Assembly (NCBI RefSeq): GCF_000802385.1
Contig: NZ_JTDN01000003.1
Span: forward strand, 62,001-126,000
Length of the DNA: 64,000 bases
From: Croceibacterium mercuriale
Lineage (GTDB): Bacteria > Pseudomonadota > Alphaproteobacteria > Sphingomonadales > Sphingomonadaceae
Reading direction: 5' to 3'
In this document: in pieces, positions 27,806-36,169 of the stretch
Layout: each line of letters opens with the position of its first letter
How positions within the stretch are numbered: position 1 is the stretch's first letter
Notes under the pieces: model-generated
What the model was told of the DNA's origin: nothing
Databases searched by the model: none
What the model saw: only the letters and a program-made list of their open reading frames with translations
Program-made: the position numbers and the translations under genes

Positions 27806-28096
27806 GTGACTGAGTACAGGGAAGAGTCGGGCGACGTGACGAGAGTCGTTTATATCGGGACTGACCTCTCGGACTCTACATTTCGCGTTTCCACCAAGGC
27901 CGGGATGACCCAAATTTTCGACGGGCTCCGTAACAGTCGCGTGGCGATCTCTGACGGGACAGTGCTGATGCTCCTCCAGTCGTCAGCGGAAGATACGGCA
28001 GGGAACTACTTTGATTTTTTTATCGCGTCGGGCCAAACGGTGACTACACGATTGAAGAAGTTCAATATACTGGCAATAGGTCGGCGAATGGCGTAG
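27806..28096 (+). CDS. Possible small hypothetical protein
   Basis: A 96-residue frame beginning at GTG. Parts such as STFRVSTKAGMTQIFDGLRN and AISDGTVLMLLQSS have coding-like composition, but no family was recognised and no strong ribosome-binding site is present. It lies directly beside the IS66 remnant and may be a fragment. Confidence 0.25.
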   Translation: MTEYREESGDVTRVVYIGTDLSDSTFRVSTKAGMTQIFDGLRNSRVAISDGTVLMLLQSSAEDTAGNYFDFFIASGQTVTTRLKKFNILAIGRRMA

Positions 28097-28150
28097 AATC
28101 TCAAGCCGTATGCATCGATCTTTTTCGAGTTCGCGCCGGCGGCCAGATCG

Positions 28151-28510
28151 GTGCCGTTTTACCTGTCGGGCCGCTTGCTTGAACGCAAGCAGCGGCTGGT
28201 ATCAATCACATCGCACGTCGCTACGTCCAGGATCGGCCCGAATCCGAGTTGGCAACGCTTCCGCAAATACACATTCGACTACGAGGATAGGCCGACCTTT
28301 GCCCGCCATGTGCTAACTCAGGTGCGTCAGTTTGGACGCGTCGATGCCGCAGAGTTCATGCCGACGCGCTTCTCCTATTCCGAGGCCGAGACTGGGTGGC
28401 ATTCCTCGCTGAACGCGTTGCCAGCGATCGTGCTCGCAATTACAGGTCCAACGAGCCCGGACCCGATGTGCACGGGTGCGGGAACGGCCAATCGGCCGAT
28501 TGCGTCGTGA
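28151..28510 (+). CDS. Possible hypothetical protein
   Basis: A 119-residue frame beginning at GTG 28151; the frame is open back to a stop at 28096. WQRFRKYTFDYEDRPTFARH and VLTQVRQFGRVDAAEFMPTR look like protein-coding sequence, but no family was recognised. No convincing ribosome-binding site. Confidence 0.25.
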   Translation: MPFYLSGRLLERKQRLVSITSHVATSRIGPNPSWQRFRKYTFDYEDRPTFARHVLTQVRQFGRVDAAEFMPTRFSYSEAETGWHSSLNALPAIVLAITGPTSPDPMCTGAGTANRPIAS

Positions 28511-28714
28511 CGAGTTCGCGCTCATCGGCGGCCGGGTAGCCGCCTGGTCACCCCCGCTTTTCGCGCCGGGTACCGCCCGGTAGCCGAGCGCCGCCGCGGC
28601 CCTCAGCCCCCTTTTTGTTACCGACAAGATTCACCAGCTCAAGGTGCCGGGCTGGCTTGACCAGACCTGCGCGAGCGACCATCGGCTAACGAGCAACCCC
28701 GGAATCGCACGACA

Positions 28715-28813
28715 TGGATCTAAGGCTCTGGTACATATGCATCGGTGCGTTGCTGCTCATATGTGGCACTTGGGTGATATGCGGTATCTTCAAGCGCCCA
28801 GGTTCTGATTGAA
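28715..28813 (+). CDS. Possible 32-residue membrane microprotein
   Basis: ATG 28715 opens a short frame with a charged N-terminus (MDLRLWY), one strongly hydrophobic segment (ICIGALLLICGTWVICGIF), and a basic tail (KRPGSD). The charge pattern fits a single-pass membrane peptide. The ribosome-binding site is weak, so the call rests on composition alone. Confidence 0.3.
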
Positions 28814-28889
28814 GACAGGCCCAGCTCTTCTGTCCTGATGGGGAGCCGACTTCAGCGGCCTGCTCAGGGGACGATCACCGCCGTAGGCA

Positions 28890-29869
28890 TCAACCCGCGA
28901 GCATCTGTCCCCAGCGGTCGAACAGCCCGCGCCGGCGTCCTAGCAGCGTGGACCGGTTGTACGCCGCCTCGACCTTGTCGCTCTTCGCATGGCCCAACGC
29001 CGCGTCGATTGAGGTCGACCAGCCTTCGCCCAGCTGCTCGTTGAGGATCGTGCTGAAGCTCGCGCGCCAGCCATGCGGCACATGCCGGCCGGCGAACCCG
29101 GCGCGCTGGTAGAGCTCGCCGATCGCGCCCTCGCCGATCGGTGTGGCACCGCTCCTGCCGGAGAAGACAAGCGCGTCGCCGGCGTGCAGATTTGCATCTT
29201 CGTTTTGCGAAATAGCGCGATCGTGCAAACTCGCTGCCTCCCGGAGGACATGCACGGCCGCGGCCGACAGCGGCACCAAGTGCTCGAATCGCGCTTCGTC
29301 CTTCTTCGACCGCTTCAGCTTCAGCCGCTCCGGCGGCACGCGCCACAACGGCGCCGGTCCGTCCAGGTATTCGACCTCGCTCCAGCGCATGCAGCGCACG
29401 GAATCGCGCCGCTTCGCGGTCAGCGCCGGGAAGCGAGGCGAGCAACGTCGATGCGCGGCCGCCAGCGCGATCGCACGTCGCCAGCAGTTCGCGGCAATCC
29501 TCGATCGCGGCAAGGGAAGGGTGGGGCACCGCCGGCGGTGCTTGCTTCATGGCGGCGCCGAGGTCGGCCGCCGGGTTGGTCGCACACAGGCCCTCGGCGA
29601 TGCCGAACGCGAAGATCTCGGCCAGATGCTGTCGGATGCGCTGTGCTGTCGTCACCCGGCCGCGCCGCTCGACTGAACGCAAGGAATTCAGCAGCGCGGG
29701 CGCGTCGATGTCGGCCGGTGCCGTCGCGCCAATATCGGGCAGGATGTCCCGCTCCAGGCTGGTCAGCACATCGATTGCGTGCGCCGGCGACCAGGTCGGC
29801 TGATTGTGCCGGTGCGAGGCGCGGGCGAGCTGCTCGAAAGTTCCGGGGCCAAGTTTTACGAGTAATCTT
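28890..29869 (-). pseudogene. P4-type tyrosine integrase, truncated and frameshifted
   Basis: The catalytic half is open at 28890-29513: MRWSEVEYLDGPAPLWRVP holds the first Arg region, HVPHGWRASFSTILNEQLG the HxxR box, and DAALGHAKSDKVEAAYNRS the end of the domain with its Tyr. The core-binding half lies in the next frame (29440-29869: NQPTWSPAHAIDVLTSLERD, RIRQHLAEIFAFGIAEGL). The two join at about 29435, where one indel has shifted the frame. The N-terminal DUF4102 arm-binding domain is missing altogether. It marks the remains of an integrated element. Confidence 0.8.
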
Positions 29870-30010
29870 CAGGTCACGCTGCTATTGGCGTGCTGTTGCC
29901 ATCCAAGCGACAAGCGGTCGGCGGCTGCAAATGCGATTCGGCCAGTGCTGGGTAACGCGGCTCGTATAACCCTACGAGCCGCGCCGTTTTAGCAAGCTGA
30001 GCGTTACCGA

Positions 30011-30029
30011 GGCGGAGGACCCCTCCGCC
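30011..30029 (-). terminator. GC-rich hairpin T1
   Basis: Perfect 8-bp arms GGCGGAGG and CCTCCGCC with a 3-base loop (ACC). On the minus strand it follows the spanin-like gene. No run of T follows, so a role in termination is likely but not certain. Two similar hairpins lie at 31985 and 34564. Confidence 0.5.
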
Positions 30030-30094
30030 CCGATCGCCATTTACGGGTAGGCTGGCGGTGATTGGCCTCGCCTATACCCCGCCGATACCCGGCA

Positions 30095-30615
30095 TCATCG
30101 GTTCAGATCGACAGCCGCTTGGCGTTCGACCCAGTTGATCACCTCGTCTAGCTGGATGGCCTGCTCGGTGGCAGTCAGCCGCCATGCGAGCTCGCCGGCG
30201 TCGAAACGAAGTCGACGATCGCTGGCCGACGCAGCAGCTCCGCCGGCGGTACTGCCGGTGCGGGCAGACCGACTGCTGCGGCCGCACCGCCAGCACCGGC
30301 TCCGACCTGTGCGAGCTGCTTGCGCAGGCGCTCGGCAGTACCGCGAGCAGCAGCAAGGCGGGCGCGATAATCCTGTGTGACGTCATCGGTGATGGTCTCC
30401 TGTTCGGCTGCGACGCGCGCAAGCCGCTTCTCTTCAAGCTCATGCGCGGCGAGCTGCGCCGCGACGTATTCCCGCTTGGTCTGCTGGTGAGCGGCCCTCT
30501 CGCGATCGCGCTCGGCCGTGCGGGTCTCGATCGTTGCGATCTGGTCGGCGATCGTCGCCTGGTGGCTCGGAAGCGTCACGAGCAGCACCCAGGCGAGCGC
30601 CGCCAGTGCGGACAC
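30095..30615 (-). pseudogene. Spanin (Rz)-like phage lysis protein, frameshifted
   Basis: From GTG 30615 the minus strand encodes a membrane anchor (SALAALAWVLLVTLP) and a long coiled coil (ADQIATIETRTAERDRERAA, RLAAARGTAERLRKQLAQVG). The frame then ends at 30175 in an unrelated-looking tail. In the next frame a tail continues instead (GSTAGGAAASASDRRLRF, DAGELAWRLTATEQAIQLDE, VINWVERQAAVDLNR) to a stop at 30095. One indel near 30280 would join them. The architecture is that of i-spanins; family assignment is by layout, not by a specific motif. Confidence 0.5.
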
Positions 30616-30728
30616 CAGCGCTTCTTCGCGGATCCATTGCGCATGCCGAAGCGCCGCTCCGCCTGCCGGCAGGCAACGTCCTCGACCACGATCGCCAGCA
30701 CGACGTCGGCGCGCTTCAGTGATGCGCG

Positions 30729-31154
30729 CTACATCGTATAGGCAACCTCGGCGCGCACCAGGCCGAGCTTCTCGAAGAAGGTGCCGTCGCCGCCGCGACC
30801 GCCATTGTCGACGCGCGCCTCGATGCTCATGCTGCCGACCTTCACGTCGGCCGAGATACGATCGTGCACCCGGACGATCTCGGCCGCGAAGGCGAGCTGG
30901 TCCGCGTCGATCTGGCCGCTCAGGTACATCCTGGACAGCGTGCCCTCGCTGACCAGGCTTAGCTTCTGCAGCGTCTCCGGCGTGGCGACCGGGCGGTACC
31001 GGCCGTGATCGCGATGGAGGTTGGCCTGCTCCATGCGCAGGGAGCGCTGCTCGGCCGCGCGCTCCGGATGACGCTCGCAATAGCCGCGGTGGATCTTCTC
31101 ACGCAGCGGGTTGGATGGTGCTGCCTTGGTCTTCGCTGCTGCCCGCTTTGCCAT
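30729..31154 (-). CDS. Phage-type hypothetical protein with C-terminal HTH-like part, cut by a stop
   Basis: A 141-residue protein with a basic N-terminus (MAKRAAAKTKAAPSNPLREK). LSLVSEGTLSRMYLSGQID and QLAFAAEIVRVHDRIS are helical. The frame stops with TAG at 30729; reading on gives RASLKRADVVLAIVVEDVAC and RQAERRFGMRNGSAKK, a helix-turn-helix-like tail resembling DUF6456-type endings. This suggests a nonsense mutation has removed the last 35 or so residues. It is upstream of the spanin-like gene on the same strand. Confidence 0.45.
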   Translation of the reverse strand: MAKRAAAKTKAAPSNPLREKIHRGYCERHPERAAEQRSLRMEQANLHRDHGRYRPVATPETLQKLSLVSEGTLSRMYLSGQIDADQLAFAAEIVRVHDRISADVKVGSMSIEARVDNGGRGGDGTFFEKLGLVRAEVAYTM

Positions 31155-31192
31155 GGAGGTCCTTCGTCGAGCCTCCGGATGGCGGCGTCGCC

Positions 31193-31636
31193 TCAGGCAG
31201 ATAGTCGAGCGCCGCGGCCGTCAGCAGACCCCTTTTTTGTTACCGGCAGCAAGTGGGCCGCGTACCGCTCGAACCAGCTCTCGGGCGGCACCGGCGCAGC
31301 AATCTTCAGATCCTCGTCGATGAAGAAGCCGGCATCCCGCAGCTGGCGGATCGCCGCGTCCCGCAAACTTGGCAGGCGCAGACCGCGCGGCCCCGCAGCA
31401 CGGATCAGCAGGCCATCACGCTCCAGCGATCGCACCGCCTTCATCACCCGCTTGCGACTGGAGTCCAGCTCAGCGGCGATCTCGCCGTAGCTGGGGCTCG
31501 CGTGCATCAGGCCGATGTAATCGCGGACGAAGCCGAGCACGAGAAGCCGGAAGCTTGCCATGTCTGGCGCCAGGCTGGTGATCCGTGTCGGCGTGCCTGA
31601 AGTCGCCGGCGACGGGTGTGCTGCAGTCATTCCCAC
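31193..31636 (-). CDS. Winged-helix (LexA/MarR-like) DNA-binding protein
   Basis: A 147-residue protein. Residues about 28-80 form a winged helix: FRLLVLGFVRDYIGLMHASP, YGEIAAELDSSRKRVMKAV and RSLERDGLLIRAAGPRGLRL, similar to the LexA N-terminal domain and MarR-type regulators. No peptidase domain follows. It is probably the first gene of a minus-strand group (31636 to 30095), diverging from a small membrane-protein gene at 31752, and could regulate the remnant element. Confidence 0.65.
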   Translation of the reverse strand: MGMTAAHPSPATSGTPTRITSLAPDMASFRLLVLGFVRDYIGLMHASPSYGEIAAELDSSRKRVMKAVRSLERDGLLIRAAGPRGLRLPSLRDAAIRQLRDAGFFIDEDLKIAAPVPPESWFERYAAHLLPVTKKGSADGRGARLSA

Positions 31637-31751
31637 GGCGTCTTCCTGCCATGGAACATAGCGGAAATGTCGATGGATTGCCAGATATGATGGATGAATG
31701 GAGCCGAAGCGATGCTACGATCGCGTTGGTATCCGCGGCGTGAGGACAGCA

Positions 31752-31979
31752 ATGCTTTGGTGGGTGATTATCATAGCCGGTGCTCTGGCGTTAAGCATCT
31801 CGGCGGCGAAAGGGGCGAACGCAGTCTGGGGCACGGCCACGCTTGGTGTCGTGGTCGGCCTGGTGCTCTCGGCCTTCTACCCGGGGCAGTTCTGGCGGAC
31901 GGTGATCCGGTCGATCGCGGTCGCCGCGCTGGTCGGCGCGGCCTTCGAAGCGCTCGCGAAACTGTCACCGAGGTCGTGA
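31752..31979 (+). CDS. Small membrane protein
   Basis: A 75-residue protein with two hydrophobic segments (MLWWVIIIAGALALSISA and AVWGTATLGVVVGLVLSAFY) and perhaps a third (VIRSIAVAALVGAAFEALA). ATG 31752 has GAGG six bases upstream; the longer frame from 31698 lacks one. A hairpin follows directly at 31985. Size and layout would suit a holin-like or other phage membrane protein, but no family match was recognised. Confidence 0.5.
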   Translation: MLWWVIIIAGALALSISAAKGANAVWGTATLGVVVGLVLSAFYPGQFWRTVIRSIAVAALVGAAFEALAKLSPRS

Positions 31980-31984
31980 TCGCA

Positions 31985-32001
31985 GCGGAGGCTCCCTCCG
32001 C
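31985..32001 (+). terminator. GC-rich hairpin T2
   Basis: Seven-bp arms GCGGAGG and CCTCCGC around CTC, 6 bases after the stop of the small membrane-protein gene. Related in sequence to the hairpins at 30011 and 34564. Confidence 0.5.
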
Positions 32002-32206
32002 CCCGATTGGCGCGGCCTTCGATTTACGCTCTGGCATCAAGCGGCCCCGCGCGTCGATACCCCAAGGCGAGGGCTTGGTACCCCGACCTGGGACGGACAG
32101 AAGCAGGAAGGTCATCAAGCAGTAGCGCTGGTAGAGGCGATCACGGCGAATTGCACACCCGTTCGAAACGTTGCAGCACACTGTGCGCTGCGGCATTGAG
32201 GCGCCA

Positions 32207-33210
32207 ATGCAAAGCGTAGCGCCCCTTATGCCATCACGATTCGCAACGCTTGATGGCATGCGGGGCATAGCTGCTTTGATCGTCGTGATGTTCCACTTCG
32301 ACGGGATCTTTCCGATCTCAGCTAAGGGCGGCTACTTGGCGGTCGACCTGTTCTTCATGTTGAGCGGTTTCGTTCTGGCAGCCGTCTACGTGCCTCGGTT
32401 CCAGCGAGGAATGGGGTGCGCGCCTTCATGATCAGCCGGGCTCGACGCCTCTACCCGTTCTACTTCGTCGGGCTGATGCTGGGGCTCGCGGTGCGGTCCT
32501 ATCAGGATCCTACAGGCGCTTTCGTGGCCCTACCGATGGGTCTCCTAGGGTTGCCGACGCCCGGTAGCCCGGCGGACTATCTCTACCCGCTGAACTCGTC
32601 GTACTGGTCGCTTTTCGCAGAGTGGCTGGCGAACGTTGCCCTGGTGTTATTTTTCTGGCGCCTTCGTTCGCAGGCGCTGCTGATAGTAACTGTGGCAGGT
32701 GCTGGCGCCTTGCTCTGGGTCTGGCGAGAGACTGGCACGCTTCACGGCGGTTTTCACTGGGCCGACATTGGCGTCGGGTTGGCCCGCGTCGCTTTTGCGT
32801 TCCCGCTCGGAATGCTGCTTTACCAAGCGTTCGTACGTTTCGATCTCGGCCGGTTTCGAGCTCAGCCAAGTTGGCTTGGAGCGGCCCTACCGATCCTCAT
32901 CCTGCCCTGCTTCTTCGGTTTGCCGGACCTGCTGATTGTACTGATCGTATTCCCCGTTCTGGTACTTGCAGGCGCCGCCTTTGAGCCGCACTGGCCTAGC
33001 CTACCGCTCTGGTTAGGTGAGGTTTCCTACCCTCTGTACTGCTTGCACGCGCCACTTCAGGTTGCTGTTCGCTTCGTCGCTGTCCGGTCACCATGGCCGG
33101 AAGTGGTCGGCCTACTTGGATTTTGCGCTGTGCTTATGGTGACGGCCGTCGCTGTCTATGTTGTGCAGCGGCAACGACGCTATACCTCCCCAATCCCTGC
33201 CACAACTTGA
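32207..33210 (+). pseudogene. Acyltransferase-3 (OafA-like) O-acyltransferase, frameshifted
   Basis: The N-terminal part (32207-32431) holds the family opening RFATLDGMRGIAALIVVMFH, with the presumed catalytic His, and the membrane segment YLAVDLFFMLSGFVLA. The rest (32416-33210) continues in another frame with FMISRARRLYPFYFVG, the conserved Arg-x-x-Arg-Leu-x-Pro motif, and eight or so membrane segments. The junction is a run of four Gs near 32412-32415; one additional G would restore a protein of about 335 residues. ATG 32207 has GAGG six bases upstream. When intact it would acetylate a surface sugar. It may be a mutation, a sequence error or a switchable tract. Confidence 0.75.
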
Positions 33211-33241
33211 CGCACGCTTTGCGATGGAGAGCCTCTCGGAC

Positions 33242-34528
33242 ATGCAATTGACGATCGCTCTTCCAACGTCTACGCAGCGTGAAGATCATTCTCGCCGAAC
33301 CTTCTTGCTGGGTGGCGGATCCGTGCTGTTGCTGGCAGCCTGTGGCGGTGATGATGGTGGCTCGGCTCCAACACCCACGCCGCCGCCGTCGGCTGCGCTG
33401 CCACCGGCTCCTGAGCCTATCAGCTTCCCCCCCGCACGTCGCAATTTGGCTGTGGCTACGCAGAATTGGGCCAGCCAAGCTTATCTCCCATTTGGTGGAG
33501 CTACTATCGGTGCTGGTGTGCCCGCAACGGCAGAGGACGGGACCGCGCTGCGGCTTTTCACCGTCAACCTGGCAAGCGCCGAAGCCTCCATCCGTTATGC
33601 GCCGACAGTTTCGCCCTTTGTGGCCGGCCGCACATACATGATCAGCTTCTACGTGCGTTCAGCTGGTAACAGCGAAGGCTTCGTTTGGAGCCGCTTGGTA
33701 GAGCGCGGCGGAGAGGGCCATGAGCCCAAATGGCATACGCCCAACCTGCGCCGGGTTTTCACGATGGTTTATGCACTTACCGCTAGAGATCTGGCGCCGC
33801 TTAGCCGAGCTGGTTTAGCTACCGCCTCGAACCCGGGACAGGGCATGCCGGTGTTGCTGTACCGGGGCGAGCACGCAGGCGGAGCGCCGATCACCTTGCA
33901 AGCGGGCGGGCTGCAGATTGAGGAGGTTGCCCCTGATCGACGCTGCATCGCGCTCATCGGGGACTCGACACAAAATTTCGACAGCAATCAACGTGACGCG
34001 CAAGAAGCGCTCACGCCTGCCAAGTGGCTAGCGGGCAGGCTCGATATGCCAGTCTTCAATCGGGCAATTTCGGGTCAGGCGACCGCCACTATGGTTTCGC
34101 GCTGGTCGAGCGACATGACGCCGCTCGCCGTGAACGCGAGCTGGGCGCTGATCCAAGGCGGGATCAATGATGTCCACCGAGGCCAGCCGCTCGCAACGAT
34201 CCAAGCCAATCTCAGGCTGATGGCAACTCGCGCCGAACGTGACGGGATGCGCCCTGTGGTCTGCACTGCCACACCCACCCACTTTGCGAATTCCGCGGGC
34301 CGGATCGTCCGCGATCAGCTGAACACATGGATCCGTACGAACTTTCCCCGCGTGATCGATCTTGATGCAGCACTTTGCGATCCGGCCAATCCACAGCTGA
34401 TGGCGGCCGCTTACACCACCGATGGCACACACTACACCGATGCTGGGAACCGAGCAGCCGGCCTGGTCATGGCTGATCAGCCATTCTGGTCTCGACCGAC
34501 GCCGAGCGTGTACGAGCCAGTCGCCTGA
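33242..34528 (+). CDS. Tat-type lipoprotein SGNH/GDSL hydrolase
   Basis: A 428-residue exported enzyme. The signal has a twin-arginine motif (HSRRTFLLGGGSVLLLAACGG in two parts: HSRRTFLLGGG and SVLLLAACGG) ending in a lipobox, then a Pro-rich linker. A carbohydrate-binding-like beta domain (about residues 65-240) precedes the SGNH domain: CIALIGDSTQNFD (nucleophile Ser), a GGINDVHRG segment (block III Asn) and TDGTHYTDAGNR (Asp/His). It would act at the outer surface as an acetylesterase or similar. It follows the O-acyltransferase gene by 31 bases, so the two may add and remove the same acetyl groups. A hairpin ends the unit. Confidence 0.8.
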   Translation: MQLTIALPTSTQREDHSRRTFLLGGGSVLLLAACGGDDGGSAPTPTPPPSAALPPAPEPISFPPARRNLAVATQNWASQAYLPFGGATIGAGVPATAEDGTALRLFTVNLASAEASIRYAPTVSPFVAGRTYMISFYVRSAGNSEGFVWSRLVERGGEGHEPKWHTPNLRRVFTMVYALTARDLAPLSRAGLATASNPGQGMPVLLYRGEHAGGAPITLQAGGLQIEEVAPDRRCIALIGDSTQNFDSNQRDAQEALTPAKWLAGRLDMPVFNRAISGQATATMVSRWSSDMTPLAVNASWALIQGGINDVHRGQPLATIQANLRLMATRAERDGMRPVVCTATPTHFANSAGRIVRDQLNTWIRTNFPRVIDLDAALCDPANPQLMAAAYTTDGTHYTDAGNRAAGLVMADQPFWSRPTPSVYEPVA

Positions 34529-34563
34529 AGATCTAAGTCAATTTGAGCGCAAATGGCGTTACC

Positions 34564-34586
34564 GGGGCGGAAGATACATCCGCCCC
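34564..34586 (+). terminator. GC-rich hairpin T3
   Basis: Eight-bp arms GGGGCGGA and TCCGCCCC with a 7-base loop, 35 bases after the stop of the SGNH lipoprotein. It shares the leading GCGTTACCG with hairpin T1. Confidence 0.55.
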
Positions 34587-34601
34587 GCTCGCCAGATCGG
34601 A

Positions 34602-34976
34602 CTACTTTACGCCTGCTGATGGTGCCAGCTGACCGGGCGATACCCCAACCGGGCGCTGCTCATACCCCGGCTCAAGAGAAGTTGTCCTGGGCGTCCAGTC
34701 GGCATTGATCGCACTCGTCCCGGGCGGTGCAGCGGCAATCCCATGCGGGCACTGGTGCGGCCCGATCGGATTGAGTCCGCCGCGCAGCAGCTTGGTTAGG
34801 GCCCGGAGGAAATCGGAAATCATGGTTGTGTTACCTGCTATGTATTGGGTTTGGTTCAGCCGTCCGACCTCCCGAAGTCGGGGCACCGGGACGGACGCTC
34901 GGGTGAGTGCCTCCACAACCCGGAGCACGGCCGGCCGGTCAAACGCAGTCAGGCTGCGGATCGTCGCCAGGTGCAA
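34602..34976 (-). CDS. Small hypothetical protein, start uncertain
   Basis: The frame is open for 124 residues from TTG 34976. A better start may be ATG 34820 (MISDFLRALTKLLRGGLNPI), preceded by AGGT at 8 bases, giving 73 residues. Cys and Pro-rich C-terminal half; no family recognised. It follows the gene at 34986-35156 on the same strand. Confidence 0.3.
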   Translation of the reverse strand: MHLATIRSLTAFDRPAVLRVVEALTRASVPVPRLREVGRLNQTQYIAGNTTMISDFLRALTKLLRGGLNPIGPHQCPHGIAAAPPGTSAINADWTPRTTSLEPGYEQRPVGVSPGQLAPSAGVK

Positions 34977-34985
34977 GACGCAGCA

Positions 34986-35156
34986 TCAATCGTCGTCGCC
35001 CAACAGCGGCAGTGCCGCCTCCACCGCTTCCAGCGCCTCCGGCAGGTAGCTCGCCCACATGGGCATTCCCTCCACCTCAAGATCTTCCCGCATGCCGGCG
35101 TAACGGCACAGAGCGCGTGCAGCAGCCTCAAGCGCCTTTTTCGGTATAGGGGTCAT
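34986..35156 (-). CDS. Small hypothetical protein
   Basis: A 56-residue protein (MTPIPKKALEAAARALCRYA, then EALEAVEAALPLLGDDD). The amphipathic helical composition resembles small hypothetical proteins common in phages and islands of alphaproteobacteria, but no function is known. Its ATG lies just inside the stop region of the gene at 35153, so the four minus-strand genes from 36141 to 34602 are probably one transcript. Confidence 0.45.
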   Translation of the reverse strand: MTPIPKKALEAAARALCRYAGMREDLEVEGMPMWASYLPEALEAVEAALPLLGDDD

Positions 35157-35707
35157 CCCGCCATGTCCTTGCTGACGACGGCCGTCGAGAGCGCCTCCAA
35201 GCTTTCCGCGCGGACGGAAAGGAGGACATCGAGGCAATCGAAGTAACTCCAGCCTGTGAGCTCGTTCTCCGTCATGATCGTCTTGACGTCATCACCGGCC
35301 CAGCGCGCTTCTTCGGCCTCAAGCTGATTGGTAGCGAGGACGTAGCCGTCTCTGCTGACCCGCTCGTATAGGTCGCCCTCGATGCCGCAGCTGTACCCAT
35401 TGAAAGCGTGCACCACCGGAGAGACCATTTGTGGCAGCGACCTTTCCCATGCGCTCGTCACCGTCACGGACTCAAGCGAAGCGGATCGCCCTGCTTTGAG
35501 GCAGCGGTAACCACCTCCATCCAGCCAGCAGCGGATTGCGACCAGGTTATCGCCGCCGGGACTGCTGACCACGGCAAACCGGCTGCCATCGTCGAGCTTG
35601 CGCCATTGCGGCCTGAGGTCGCTGTCGCCGAGAACGGGGTCGATTGGGTCCCCGCCTGCGGTGAGAGCCAATAGGACGACGGCAGCGATCACCCAACGCA
35701 TAAGCAT
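35153..35707 (-). CDS. Exported hypothetical protein
   Basis: A 184-residue protein starting MLMRWVIAAVVLLALTAGGD, a short signal peptide or anchor. Four to five Cys in the mature part may form disulfides. No family recognised. The start overlaps the stop of the upstream gene (TGATG at 35705-35709), indicating coupled translation. Confidence 0.5.
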   Translation of the reverse strand: MLMRWVIAAVVLLALTAGGDPIDPVLGDSDLRPQWRKLDDGSRFAVVSSPGGDNLVAIRCWLDGGGYRCLKAGRSASLESVTVTSAWERSLPQMVSPVVHAFNGYSCGIEGDLYERVSRDGYVLATNQLEAEEARWAGDDVKTIMTENELTGWSYFDCLDVLLSVRAESLEALSTAVVSKDMAG

Positions 35708-36141
35708 CAGCCTTTGGCCTGAACCGGGAACACTTCCCATTCGCCGATCTGGGGGACCGCGAAGCTCTTGTCCTGCTTTCGGTTCAGGCAGTAGCCCGTG
35801 AGTTGCCCGCCTTCGCAGCGCCAGTTGCCGACTGGGCGCTCGCAGATCAGGCCATGCTCGTCGGTGTAAGTGAACTGGATTAGGTCGCCCGATTGACCAT
35901 CGCGGAAGCCCATGCGGCGCTCGATACCTGCGCGCCATCCTGGACGCTGCTTCGGCACCGGTGCTTCTGTTACGGCGCCAGATTGCAAGCCGGGCACCTC
36001 CGCTGGTGCGGCCCTGTCGTTTTGCCGTTTACCCCATGCTTCCACGCCGTTGTCCCATAACGACTTTGCGGCGCGCTGCGCGCGCTCGTCCTGGGCGATC
36101 TTCGTGGCCGCCGCGATCAGCATAGCTACCGGAATAGCCAT
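35707..36141 (-). CDS. Hypothetical protein with a WYL-like C-terminal part
   Basis: A 144-residue protein. The N-terminal 40 residues are helical (MLIAAATKIAQDERAQRAAK). From about residue 85, LIQFTYTDEHGLICERPVGN, then LTGYCLNRKQDKSFAVPQI, follows the spacing of a WYL/ligand-sensing domain, but the Trp-Tyr-Leu signature is incomplete. Coupled to the downstream exported protein; both are next to the XRE repressor gene. Confidence 0.45.
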   Translation of the reverse strand: MAIPVAMLIAAATKIAQDERAQRAAKSLWDNGVEAWGKRQNDRAAPAEVPGLQSGAVTEAPVPKQRPGWRAGIERRMGFRDGQSGDLIQFTYTDEHGLICERPVGNWRCEGGQLTGYCLNRKQDKSFAVPQIGEWEVFPVQAKG

Positions 36142-36169
36142 CTAAGTCCGTGGATCTTCTGCATGCGTG

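Noticed and set aside
30175-31080. 301-codon minus-strand frame as one gene
   Set aside because: Only the last 145 codons (from about 30615) look like protein; the rest is the shadow of the regulator-like gene at 30729-31154.
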